From Paenibacillus piri (GTDB lineage Bacteria > Bacillota > Bacilli > Paenibacillales > NBRC-103111): 64,000 nucleotides of DNA. The stretch lies in contig NZ_SMRT01000008.1 of assembly GCF_004354045.1 (NCBI RefSeq), positions 186,001 to 250,000 of the forward strand, written 5' to 3'. Positions 8,111 to 16,398 of this stretch are shown here, in pieces. Positions within the stretch are counted from its first letter, which is position 1. Each line of letters starts with the position of its first letter. The translations under genes were made by a program, and so were the position numbers. The notes under the pieces were generated by a model. It was not told the origin of the DNA, searched no databases, and saw only the letters and a program-made list of their open reading frames with translations.

Positions 8111-11100
8111 ATGGCACCAATTGATAGTCACGATCAGTTTATTGTAAGCCCCAGCACGTCCGATGAGAGCGGGACGATTAACAGCGGCATCGCAAGCGGC
8201 TATAAAACGATCGTTTTTACGAGAGGCACCCATACGATCAACAGCAACGTCACGATTCCGCGGGATGTTCTGGCGGTAATTGAAACAGGAGCCAAGCTTA
8301 AAATCGGGAGCGGCGCAACGTTGACGATAAACGGCGAATTGTCGGCCCCGAAGTTACCGGTATTTATTGGCGACGGAAAAGTGGCGACCGGCGTCAAAGG
8401 CCGTGTGCTATACCCGCAATGGTTCGGCGCATCCGGTCTGACAGGTACGGGCGGAAGAGGTATTGTCGGAAGAGGGACAAGTTCCGCAGGCAGCAGCACG
8501 ATTACCGTAACGGACGGCATCGACAGGTTTAGCGACGGCAATACCGTCATTGTCATCGGCGGCGGGAGAAATCCTTCGCTCGGAACGCCAGCTGTCCCGT
8601 CATTGAAGCTGGGCACGTACGATCCGCAGACCGGGAAAGTCACAACGGGTAATACGAAATACACGTATCAAATCGTGGCGATCACCAAAGACGGTGCGTA
8701 CTCGCTTCCCTGTACGCCGGTTGCGCTTTCGAACGGGCCGGATGCGTCCTACTTTGAATATTACCAAGGAACTCGCGTCGAAATGACGATGCCGAGCGCG
8801 CCATCGGGCGCCGACGGCTGGGCCATTTATGGCGCGTCAAGCAATCCGGCCGGACATCAAGGACTGCTCGGCGTGCAATGGACAAGGTCGGCCCAATGGT
8901 TTGACTACGGACCCGGAAGATGGGACAACTCCGTACCTCCCTGGGTGCCTACGGCGGTGCCGGCACAAACCGGAAGCCGCTTCTTGGCGACGACGATCGT
9001 ATCCGGCGGCGGCACTTCCGTATTAACGCTCAAAGACGCGCTGGCTTCAGCCGTTCAGCAGGCGCCGATCATGGCGGATGACAGCGTCGCCCTGCAAAAA
9101 TGCTACGATTTGCTCGATCAAGCCGGCGGAGGTACGATCGAGCTGATTAAAGGAAGATACTATATTCATATTCCTACGAATACCGATCCGAAAACGGCGG
9201 TTAATTACAAATCGAACGTGACTTTGATTTCTTACGAGCAGGCAATTATTCAAGGCTACACCAACTTCACGATGGACACGATGATATTGTTTGCCGCGAA
9301 AAACGGAAGGGCGGACAATTTTGCGTTTGACGGCATTGTTTTTGACGGAGGAAACGAAACGACGACGACCGAGTACAGCTATTGGGGAATTGCGACGGCC
9401 GACGGAGACGGCGGCACAGGAACCGGCTTGCATAACGATTTTCGGATCCGAAACTGCGAGTTCCGTTATTTTACAGGCAAAGCGCTTTGGCTCGGCGGCG
9501 GCAACCCGCAAAACTATACGGTAGCCGACAACTATTTTCATCATGGCAACTCCAACGTGATGACAGTATCGGGAACGAACTTTGCCGTACACAACAACCG
9601 GATCGATACTTCCCTCATGTACGGCGGCAAAAGCTATATCCGGGCGGCGGAGTCGATCATTATGATGAACGCGGATTCCGGTCTGATCGAAGGCAATTTC
9701 ATTCGCAATTGGGGCAACATATCCAGCGGCGCCTACACGATCAAAAATATACAGATCGTCAACAATACGATGAACGATACGAACGGGATCGGGCTGGCCG
9801 GGTATAAAGAAAATATTATGATCTCCGGCAACACGCTGAATATCAGCACAACGGACTATATCGTCGGTCACGGGATTGCGATCGAGTCTACCCGGAACAA
9901 CAGCCCTTGTCTGAAAATGACGATCACCGATAATATTTTCAACACATCGGGTAAGGTACAAACGCTTACGTTTTCGGTTGACGGCGGTAATATCGCCAAT
10001 GAAATCAACGTTTCCAACAATTTTATCAATCATCGCGATTCCAGTTATATTCCTTTGAATTTCAGATTCATGACCGATGTGCAGTTCAACCATAACGAGA
10101 TTATATGCACCAACGTAACGGGCGGCGGCGCGACCGATCTGGCGATCGATTTAACGTATGACATGAGCTCGGCGGATTCCAACTGGACGGTCATCGGCAA
10201 CAACATTCCGGGAAAAAACTTGTCCGCGCCTTCCGGAGCGGTCGTTGTAGGCAACCGGGTGGGCGGGATGAGACTCGACTCCAACCATATCGTAGTCGGC
10301 AATCGTGTAACGGGCACTTCGGGGCCGAATACGTGGGGCGGTCTCGTTAACGTAGGCGGAAGCAATAACGTCATCAGCAACAATACGATCGATCTGAGCG
10401 GAACCGTGAACATTGACGCGGCCATTAAAGAAAACAGCCGGAGCACGAACAATATCATTACCGGCAACCGCATCCTTAATTACGGAAGCAAGGCACTGTC
10501 TTCTTTAATTCTTCATAACCAAAATTCGACCGTCATGCAAAATATGCCCTCGGACCGCAAGCAGATCGTATCGGATAAGCAGCCGACCGCCGGCTCGTGG
10601 GTCGTGGGCGATACTGTGTACAACAACACGCCGAGCGTTTCCAATCCGTATGTCGGCTGGATTTGCACGATTGGCGGGACGGCGATCGATCCGAACAAGG
10701 CATGGCAGCCCAACCGGTCTTACAATGTCAATGATCAGGTGTATGCGAACGGCAAAATTTATACAAGCACCGCAGCGGGACAATCTTCGACAACGGCTCC
10801 GTCGCATATTAACGGTACGGCGTCCGGCGGCTCGACGCTGGTTTGGCAGTACGTCGGCTTCAAGGCCGTATTCAATCCATTCGGCCTGATCGTCTTTGCC
10901 AGCACGACGCCTCCGGCGGTTCCGACAGGATTGACTGCGGTTGCGGGCAATCAGCAGGCGACGTTTAAATGGAATCCGAATACGGATCCCGATCTAGCCG
11001 GATATAATCTGTATCCGAAACAAAACAATACGAAAGTAAATTCGACGCTGATTCAAACGACAAGCTATACGCTGACAGGAATTCCGAACGGCAAAACGAC

Positions 11101-11185
11101 CACCTATGAGCTGGTCGCCGTCAATACGGCGGGCATCGAATCGGGAAGGTCGGCGGGCGCTGCCGTAACTCCAAGCGGTTCCTGA
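8111..11185 (+). CDS. Large right-handed beta-helix protein with C-terminal FnIII domain
   Basis: A 1,024-aa protein preceded by a very strong ribosome site (TAGGAGGAGG). Roughly residues 320-800 are Asn-rich repeated rungs (patterns such as NNTI, GNRI, VSNNFI, DNYFH) typical of right-handed parallel beta-helices of the pectate-lyase/tail-spike type. Residues ~850-905 form a small carbohydrate-binding-like module (AWQPNRSYNVNDQVYANGKIY). The last ~90 residues are a fibronectin type III domain (PPAVPTGLTAVAGNQQATF). There is no signal peptide despite the surface-protein style, which recalls phage tail spikes or proteins exported by an unusual route. A strong terminator follows. A polysaccharide-degrading or adhesive role is inference. 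Confidence 0.75.
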   Translation: MAPIDSHDQFIVSPSTSDESGTINSGIASGYKTIVFTRGTHTINSNVTIPRDVLAVIETGAKLKIGSGATLTINGELSAPKLPVFIGDGKVATGVKGRVLYPQWFGASGLTGTGGRGIVGRGTSSAGSSTITVTDGIDRFSDGNTVIVIGGGRNPSLGTPAVPSLKLGTYDPQTGKVTTGNTKYTYQIVAITKDGAYSLPCTPVALSNGPDASYFEYYQGTRVEMTMPSAPSGADGWAIYGASSNPAGHQGLLGVQWTRSAQWFDYGPGRWDNSVPPWVPTAVPAQTGSRFLATTIVSGGGTSVLTLKDALASAVQQAPIMADDSVALQKCYDLLDQAGGGTIELIKGRYYIHIPTNTDPKTAVNYKSNVTLISYEQAIIQGYTNFTMDTMILFAAKNGRADNFAFDGIVFDGGNETTTTEYSYWGIATADGDGGTGTGLHNDFRIRNCEFRYFTGKALWLGGGNPQNYTVADNYFHHGNSNVMTVSGTNFAVHNNRIDTSLMYGGKSYIRAAESIIMMNADSGLIEGNFIRNWGNISSGAYTIKNIQIVNNTMNDTNGIGLAGYKENIMISGNTLNISTTDYIVGHGIAIESTRNNSPCLKMTITDNIFNTSGKVQTLTFSVDGGNIANEINVSNNFINHRDSSYIPLNFRFMTDVQFNHNEIICTNVTGGGATDLAIDLTYDMSSADSNWTVIGNNIPGKNLSAPSGAVVVGNRVGGMRLDSNHIVVGNRVTGTSGPNTWGGLVNVGGSNNVISNNTIDLSGTVNIDAAIKENSRSTNNIITGNRILNYGSKALSSLILHNQNSTVMQNMPSDRKQIVSDKQPTAGSWVVGDTVYNNTPSVSNPYVGWICTIGGTAIDPNKAWQPNRSYNVNDQVYANGKIYTSTAAGQSSTTAPSHINGTASGGSTLVWQYVGFKAVFNPFGLIVFASTTPPAVPTGLTAVAGNQQATFKWNPNTDPDLAGYNLYPKQNNTKVNSTLIQTTSYTLTGIPNGKTTTYELVAVNTAGIESGRSAGAAVTPSGS

Positions 11186-11206
11186 CGTCTTTAAGCATAA
11201 GCTGCA

Positions 11207-11246
11207 AGCCCGGCCTCTTTATTCAGGGGGCCGGGCTGTTGTTTTT
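11207..11246 (+). terminator. Rho-independent terminator
   Basis: Stem AGCCCGGCC/GGCCGGGCT followed by GTTGTTTTTGG, 21 bases after the beta-helix stop codon. Confidence 0.85.
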
Positions 11247-11296
11247 GGCGTTTGACGCCGACTGGTTGTGAGGGCGGCCATCCGTTAAGCCGCCGT

Positions 11297-13312
11297 TTAC
11301 TTTTTTATCGTTTGCTGGAAAACATGCTTGACCTTCGGCGTCACGTAGCCGCTTCCCCCACGGCCCTTCACATCCTCGATCATGACCGATACCAGTAGCT
11401 GCGGATCGGCTGCATTAAATCCGACAAACCAGCCGTTTTCCCTACCGTCGGCATCCTTGCTTTGCTTCAATTCCGCCGTCCCCGTCTTGCCGGCTATGGA
11501 GGCACCCGCAATGTAAGCGCCGTGCCCGGCGCCTTTCGGGCTGCTTACCGCCTGGACAAGATCGTTTTTCAGTATGGCCGCCGTTTCCGGCGTCATTGTG
11601 TTTTTCCATGTGCTCGGATGATTGGCTTTGTCCTCCTCCAACAGCGTGGGATAGACCATATTGCCGTCATTCACCAGAGACGAGAAGACGTGCGCGACAT
11701 GCAGCGAAGTCATCGTTACTTCCCCTTGTCCATAACCGGTATCGGCAAGCTGAATGTCATTTTTGATGCCGGTATTGTACAGCTGGGACTTGCTCACGGG
11801 AAACGGAATCGGCACTTTCTCACCTATGCCGAAACGGGCGGCCTCCCGGATAAAGGCTTCGCTGCCGACTTGCAGCGCAGCCTGCGCAAAGTAAATATTA
11901 TCCGAGTATACGAGTGCGTTTAGCAAATCGACCGGACTTGATTCGTTGACCCGCTTAACGAAATAGTTCCCCCATGAGCGGTCCTTGCTCCAGGTCAGCC
12001 CGGTGATCGGGCGCTGCTCTGCGGGATCGACGGTTTTCGTATCCAGACCGATGGCGGCCGTGACGATCTTGAAGGAGGAGCCCGGCGCGAAGCCTTTCGA
12101 AAACCGGTTGAGAAAAGGCTGTCTCGGATCGTTGTTCCATTGGTTGTACTGGTCGCCGGACAATCCGCGCTCGAACGCATTCGGATCATACGACGGGCTG
12201 CTTAACAGGGCGAGAACGTCGCCTGATGCCGGTTGAATAGCCGCAGCGGTTGCCGCGTCCTGCTTGATCTCGTTGAAAATGATTTGCTGCAGCTCCGCAT
12301 CGATCGTCAACTTAACCGTCGTTCCGGGTACGGCTTTCAATTCGGCCAGCACCGTCTTTTCTTTCCCGTTTGCATCGGTAACGGAAATGACCGCACCGCG
12401 TTTGCCCCGCAGCCGCTCCTCGAACACCTGCTCCATGCCGGATTTTCCGATCAAATCGCCGGTCTCATAGCCTTGGCCTTTCAGCTTTCCCAGTTCATCC
12501 GCGTTAATTTCCGCAATATAACCGGTAAGGTGAGCTGCGGCCTCCGCATATGGATAGGTGCGAATGGGCTTTTTTTGAAAGCTGATCCCGTTCATATCGC
12601 GGTATTCGTTCGCGGCATCATCTGCGACGAAAGCCAGCGGGACGAATGAATCGGGCTTGACCCAGGCGGCGTTCAGCTTTTTCTGGATCGCGTCCGTACC
12701 AATGCCGAGCTTTTCCGCCAGCCGGGCTTTCGTCGTGTCGGCCAGCTCGCCGAGCTTTCCCGGAACGATTCCGAGCTGCAGTGCGCTGCCGTTCACGGCC
12801 AAACCGTTCCCGTTTCTGTCCCAAATTTCGCCGCGCTCCGGCTTGATGGTTTGGATTTTGACCTTATCATCGGCGGCCATTTGCGGAAAAATAAGCGATG
12901 GTTCCCAGTCGATCAACCATTTCGTCTCCTTATCGATCCCGGTTTTGACAAGCTTCGCCTTATAATTAAAGTTCAGCGCACCCGCCAGCGTATCCATGCT
13001 GACATGGAAGACCGACGACCACTCAGCCGCGTCTTTGGCCGGCTGCGGCGTTTCCTGGGGGTTCGCCGAGATAGCCAGATGCTCCGCTTCGATGCCGTCA
13101 TAAATTTTCCGATAACGCTGGGCGAACTCTTCCCCGGATATCGAGGATTTCGCTTTCGGCGTTAATCGATCATACATGCCCGAATAGTTTTGCTGCTGCC
13201 AGTCGGATAAATAAGCTTGTAAAACGTCTGCAGGCGGTTCTACTTTTTTGTTGCATCCGCAGACAAGCAAGAGGAGCAGTAAGCCCGCTATGTGCCAAAA
13301 TGGTCTTTTCAT
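11297..13312 (-). CDS. Lipoprotein penicillin-binding protein, PBP3/MecA type transpeptidase
   Basis: A 671-aa protein when started at the ATG at 13312, which gives a clean lipoprotein signal (hydrophobic core then LLVCGCNKK); the open frame runs 60 codons further up but that part lacks the signal. Order: NTF2-like MecA_N domain (~25-140), PBP dimerisation domain (~170-330), transpeptidase (~360-670). Active-site motifs are visible: SSFK (nucleophile Ser), YSDN (SxN) and GKTGTAE (KTG). The architecture and length match B. subtilis PbpC. It cross-links peptidoglycan at the outer membrane face. Monocistronic. Whether it confers beta-lactam tolerance cannot be seen. Confidence 0.92.
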   Translation of the reverse strand: MKRPFWHIAGLLLLLLVCGCNKKVEPPADVLQAYLSDWQQQNYSGMYDRLTPKAKSSISGEEFAQRYRKIYDGIEAEHLAISANPQETPQPAKDAAEWSSVFHVSMDTLAGALNFNYKAKLVKTGIDKETKWLIDWEPSLIFPQMAADDKVKIQTIKPERGEIWDRNGNGLAVNGSALQLGIVPGKLGELADTTKARLAEKLGIGTDAIQKKLNAAWVKPDSFVPLAFVADDAANEYRDMNGISFQKKPIRTYPYAEAAAHLTGYIAEINADELGKLKGQGYETGDLIGKSGMEQVFEERLRGKRGAVISVTDANGKEKTVLAELKAVPGTTVKLTIDAELQQIIFNEIKQDAATAAAIQPASGDVLALLSSPSYDPNAFERGLSGDQYNQWNNDPRQPFLNRFSKGFAPGSSFKIVTAAIGLDTKTVDPAEQRPITGLTWSKDRSWGNYFVKRVNESSPVDLLNALVYSDNIYFAQAALQVGSEAFIREAARFGIGEKVPIPFPVSKSQLYNTGIKNDIQLADTGYGQGEVTMTSLHVAHVFSSLVNDGNMVYPTLLEEDKANHPSTWKNTMTPETAAILKNDLVQAVSSPKGAGHGAYIAGASIAGKTGTAELKQSKDADGRENGWFVGFNAADPQLLVSVMIEDVKGRGGSGYVTPKVKHVFQQTIKK

Positions 13313-13450
13313 TATATTCACGTCCCAATTTACTGAAATAGATATGCTTTCAATATACGATTCGTAATCTCCATCGCCTTTTAAGTAGAAGCGTTTTCCT
13401 TCTCCGTCCATCCGGCCGTAACGACAGTGAACTCGTTCAGCTTTGCTGAA

Positions 13451-13535
13451 AATCGGGGAATCAGATGGGGACTCAAACCCCACCTGATTCAAGGCCCACC
13501 TTAGAGGTTGGGGTCTTAACCCGATAAAGTCGTAA
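13451..13535. repeat. Paired hairpins resembling an IS200/IS605-type right end
   Basis: Two adjacent imperfect hairpins: a 13-bp stem with one mismatch (13458-13470 with 13478-13490, GAATCAGATGGGG against its near-complement) and a second AAGGCCCACCT/AGGTTGGGGTCTT. The style resembles the subterminal hairpins after tnpB genes in IS200/IS605 elements, but no transposase gene is present, so this could be a decayed end or a non-autonomous copy. The rest of 13313-13850 shows nothing I can support. Confidence 0.35.
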
Positions 13536-13850
13536 TCGGATAAATATTATCTTGAACATGGGCGCCTCTTGTTTACAAAGGGTACATACATCTTGCTTTT
13601 TTTTTCGATGAACCAATTCCTTCCCGTGTCGGCAATCCAGTTTATCATAGTTCAGTCCGCATTTCCGTTCAATGGATGGACGGTGATAATAAACTGATAA
13701 TCAAGTGATCCGCGCTCGACGGTCGAAAGTTTGGCGCAGAGCGGCTTCGAAGGGGAAATGCAGGGAAATCCCGTTGCAGCGGCTTCATTTATTGCTGAAC
13801 TGTGCTAAGGTATATAGCAGGCAGCAGTTGCCAGGAAGGTGAACATAACG

Positions 13851-15023
13851 ATGGATGGTATTGAATTGAAGCTATCGCCCGAAAAATTGCAGCGCTATGT
13901 ACAAGAAATGCTTGAAACGGATAAATTGCAGCTGGGCGACTGGACTTGCAGCCGGTTGGGCTGGAAGGCTTCCAATGCGGTGACGGGCGGTTTGTACCGG
14001 GCGGCAGGAACCGCGAGGCTATATGGATGGGAGGTCACCTGGTCGTTGATTGTCAAAGTGATCGTTCCCGTCACGGAAACCGACGATCCCGGCCATTACA
14101 GCTACTGGAAGCGGGAGGCGCTCGCTTACCGGTCGGGCGCACTCGAACAATTGCCGGATATGGTGAGGGCGCCCCGATGCTTTGCCGTTGAAGAGCAGGC
14201 CGACGGGTCGGTCTGGCTGTGGCTGGAGGATGTGCCGTTCTCCGCCGCGCCGCCATGGACCTTGATTCGCTATCAGCAGGCGGCCCGGCTGTTAGGACGG
14301 TTCAACGGGGCTTACTTGAACGGCTGGCCGCTGCCGGACGAGCCGTGGCTGTGCACCGGCTGGCTCGCTTCATGGGTGGAAGCGTGCGACCGCTATGATA
14401 ACGGCGCCGCTTTGACGGAGGAAAACTGGCGCAGCCCGCTGCTGCGCCAGCTGCTGCCCTCCGGCATGTTCCGGCGGTATGAGGCATTTCATCAAGCGCG
14501 GCCGCTGCTGCTGCAGGGGCTGCAGAGTCTGCCCCGGGTGCTGACGCACAACGACGCCTGGCCGCCCAATCTGCTTCTCACGGATGATGGCGGCATGGTG
14601 GTGATCGACTGGGCCTTCGTCGGAATCGCCGGGGTCGGGGAGGAGTTGGGACGGTTGTACGGGTTAATGCTGCATTCGGATCCAAGCTTGGCCGAAGCGC
14701 GGCATGACCGGCTGCCGGAGCAGTTATTCGAGTCTTATTTGGCCGGCCTTCGGCTATCCGGCCGGGAAGGAAACCGGGATCAGGCCCGGTTCGGGTTTAT
14801 GGCTGCGGCAGGCTTGCGCTGCGGCATGGTAGTCGCCAAGCTGATGGACGACATAGGCGCCAACAGTACCCATGAAGCGGCTGCGGCGCAGGAAGCCGCA
14901 GCGACCTCGAAGGCGAAAGCGCAAGCCCGCTGCGGCATCGCCCTTCGCCTGCTCCGAATGGCGGAGGAGGCGGAGTCGCTTTTGCCGGTCATTTGTCGGA
15001 AGTCCGGCGTACCGGACTTTTAG
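13851..15023 (+). CDS. APH-fold phosphotransferase
   Basis: A 390-aa kinase-like protein. The catalytic loop is LTHNDAWPPNLLL (HxDxxxxN, with Asn before Asp as in part of the family) followed by the metal-binding Asp in VVIDWAFVG. These are aminoglycoside-phosphotransferase/choline-kinase fold hallmarks. I place the start at the ATG at 13851 because AGGAAGG lies 11 bases upstream; an in-frame GTG at 13839 overlaps that site. An Ala-rich helix lies near the C-terminus. Substrate unknown; many chromosomal members are not resistance enzymes. Confidence 0.8.
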   Translation: MDGIELKLSPEKLQRYVQEMLETDKLQLGDWTCSRLGWKASNAVTGGLYRAAGTARLYGWEVTWSLIVKVIVPVTETDDPGHYSYWKREALAYRSGALEQLPDMVRAPRCFAVEEQADGSVWLWLEDVPFSAAPPWTLIRYQQAARLLGRFNGAYLNGWPLPDEPWLCTGWLASWVEACDRYDNGAALTEENWRSPLLRQLLPSGMFRRYEAFHQARPLLLQGLQSLPRVLTHNDAWPPNLLLTDDGGMVVIDWAFVGIAGVGEELGRLYGLMLHSDPSLAEARHDRLPEQLFESYLAGLRLSGREGNRDQARFGFMAAAGLRCGMVVAKLMDDIGANSTHEAAAAQEAAATSKAKAQARCGIALRLLRMAEEAESLLPVICRKSGVPDF

Positions 15024-15102
15024 AAGCAGCCGGATTCGGGTATCCTATTTTTGGTTGAACAGTAAAGATATATGTCACTACATTGGAAGTGAGGGGATTG
15101 TC

Positions 15103-15678
15103 ATGATTCAAGCTGCCGCAATCGAAGATGCGGATCAAGTAATGCCACTATTGTACGCGGCCATCGGTTCGATCGCCTTTTCTTTGGCCGGAACCGGGGA
15201 TGAGGGAGAGGCGCTGCGCATTTTGAACGATTTTTACCGCCGGCCGGGCAACCGGATCAGCTATACGAATGTGCTTGTCGATAAACGGGATGGAGTCGTA
15301 GCCGGTATGCTGATCTGTTATCCGGGCGATGAAGCTGCGGCTCTGGACCGGCCGTTTATCGAACGAATCCGACGCGAAGCAGGGCGATCCGGCCATACGC
15401 TTGACCAGGAAACGAAGCCCGGCGATTACTACCTCGACAGCTTGGCCGTTCACGAGGCGTACCAGGGGCAGGGGATTGCGAAGTCATTAATGAGGGCTTA
15501 CGAGGCGAGAGCGTTGGATCGTGGATACGGCCGTCTTGCGCTTATTGTCGAAGAGAACAATGCAGGAGCCCACGCGCTGTACGAAAAAATGGGCTATTCG
15601 CCGGAGGAAACGCTCGAAGTAAGCGGACACCGTTACCGGCGGATGGTGAAGCAGGCCGGACAAACGTCCGGACGATGA
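15103..15678 (+). CDS. GNAT-family N-acetyltransferase
   Basis: A 191-aa enzyme predicted to move an acetyl group from acetyl-CoA to an amine. The acetyl-CoA signature is YLDSLAVHEAYQGQGIAKSLM (Q/RxxGxG/A), followed by ALIVEENNAGAHALYEKMGY. The ATG at 15103 follows GGAAGTGAGGGG at good spacing; the longer open frame lies within the preceding gene. 79 bases after the APH-fold gene, so possibly co-transcribed. Substrate unknown. Confidence 0.88.
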   Translation: MIQAAAIEDADQVMPLLYAAIGSIAFSLAGTGDEGEALRILNDFYRRPGNRISYTNVLVDKRDGVVAGMLICYPGDEAAALDRPFIERIRREAGRSGHTLDQETKPGDYYLDSLAVHEAYQGQGIAKSLMRAYEARALDRGYGRLALIVEENNAGAHALYEKMGYSPEETLEVSGHRYRRMVKQAGQTSGR

Positions 15679-16090
15679 ATGACAAAATAGAAACATATGT
15701 TCGTTTTCGTGGCGGCGTAATGCCTTTTCGGACTTCCATAGTGGTTTTGGGGGCGTTTGTAAAAAGGTTTGGCATTTTCCCACGACAAATCGATATGGCT
15801 GTACTTGTTTATCTTTCATCCTCCATGTATGTACTTGCGATCTGACGCCGGAGTCCGGCGCTTTGAGACGATCTCCAAGCATTCCTTCAGCTCGTCCGGA
15901 ACTTAACCTCATAGGCTGCCGCTTGCACGGCCGCTTTATTTGGCGTTTTTGTGAATTGTGGCAGCTATGCGCCGTTCATCGGCTGCAGGTATGATTTATG
16001 TCACTTACGTCTATGTCGGGACCACCTATAATCAGCTGTAAAGAAACCATTAAAGGGTGTCAAATACATGACAGGAGTGGGGTAATCATA
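15679..16090. other. Gene-poor interval
   Basis: About 410 bases with no supported gene. A short perfect hairpin CGCCGG-AGT-CCGGCG sits at 15846-15860 without a T-tract. Confidence 0.4.
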
Positions 16091-16246
16091 ATGGAAACTG
16101 CAAAAATGACGGAAAAAGACAAGCAATTCGCCGGGCTTGGATGGATCATGATTATAGCCGGTATTTTACTGTTCGCCCCGTTTGCTTATTTTTTAATTAA
16201 TTTTATGCTGGGGAACGAAAATCCCGTCTATATTATGATGAAGTAA
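16091..16246 (+). CDS. Small single-pass membrane protein
   Basis: A 51-aa protein: charged N-terminus (METAKMTEKDKQF), one membrane helix (GWIMIIAGILLFAPFAYFLI), short tail. CAGGAGTGGGG precedes the ATG. Closed by a strong terminator, so a genuine single-gene unit. Function unknown. Confidence 0.75.
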   Translation: METAKMTEKDKQFAGLGWIMIIAGILLFAPFAYFLINFMLGNENPVYIMMK

Positions 16247-16262
16247 GCTCGGGATGCAAACG

Positions 16263-16314
16263 AAGAAGCCTCCGGTACCACTGTGAAGTGGAAAACCGGA
16301 GGCTTCTTTTATTT
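16263..16314 (+). terminator. Rho-independent terminator
   Basis: 14-bp perfect stem AAGAAGCCTCCGGT/ACCGGAGGCTTCTT then TTATTT. It lies between the small membrane protein gene and the convergent beta-propeller gene and could serve both. Confidence 0.9.
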
Positions 16315-16398
16315 GAAAATGAATATCCGCAGCGGGCATGAAAATCCGAAATGGCTTATGCTTCAACCCTTATCCGCTATTGAACTTAAGCTTCTAAA

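Noticed and set aside
9047..10093. A 348-codon minus-strand frame inside the beta-helix gene
   Set aside because: Long antisense frame produced by the repetitive codon pattern of the beta-helix; no start site or recognisable features.
13839..13850. GTG start for the APH-fold kinase
   Set aside because: The GTG overlaps the AGGAAGG ribosome site; ATG at 13851 fits better.
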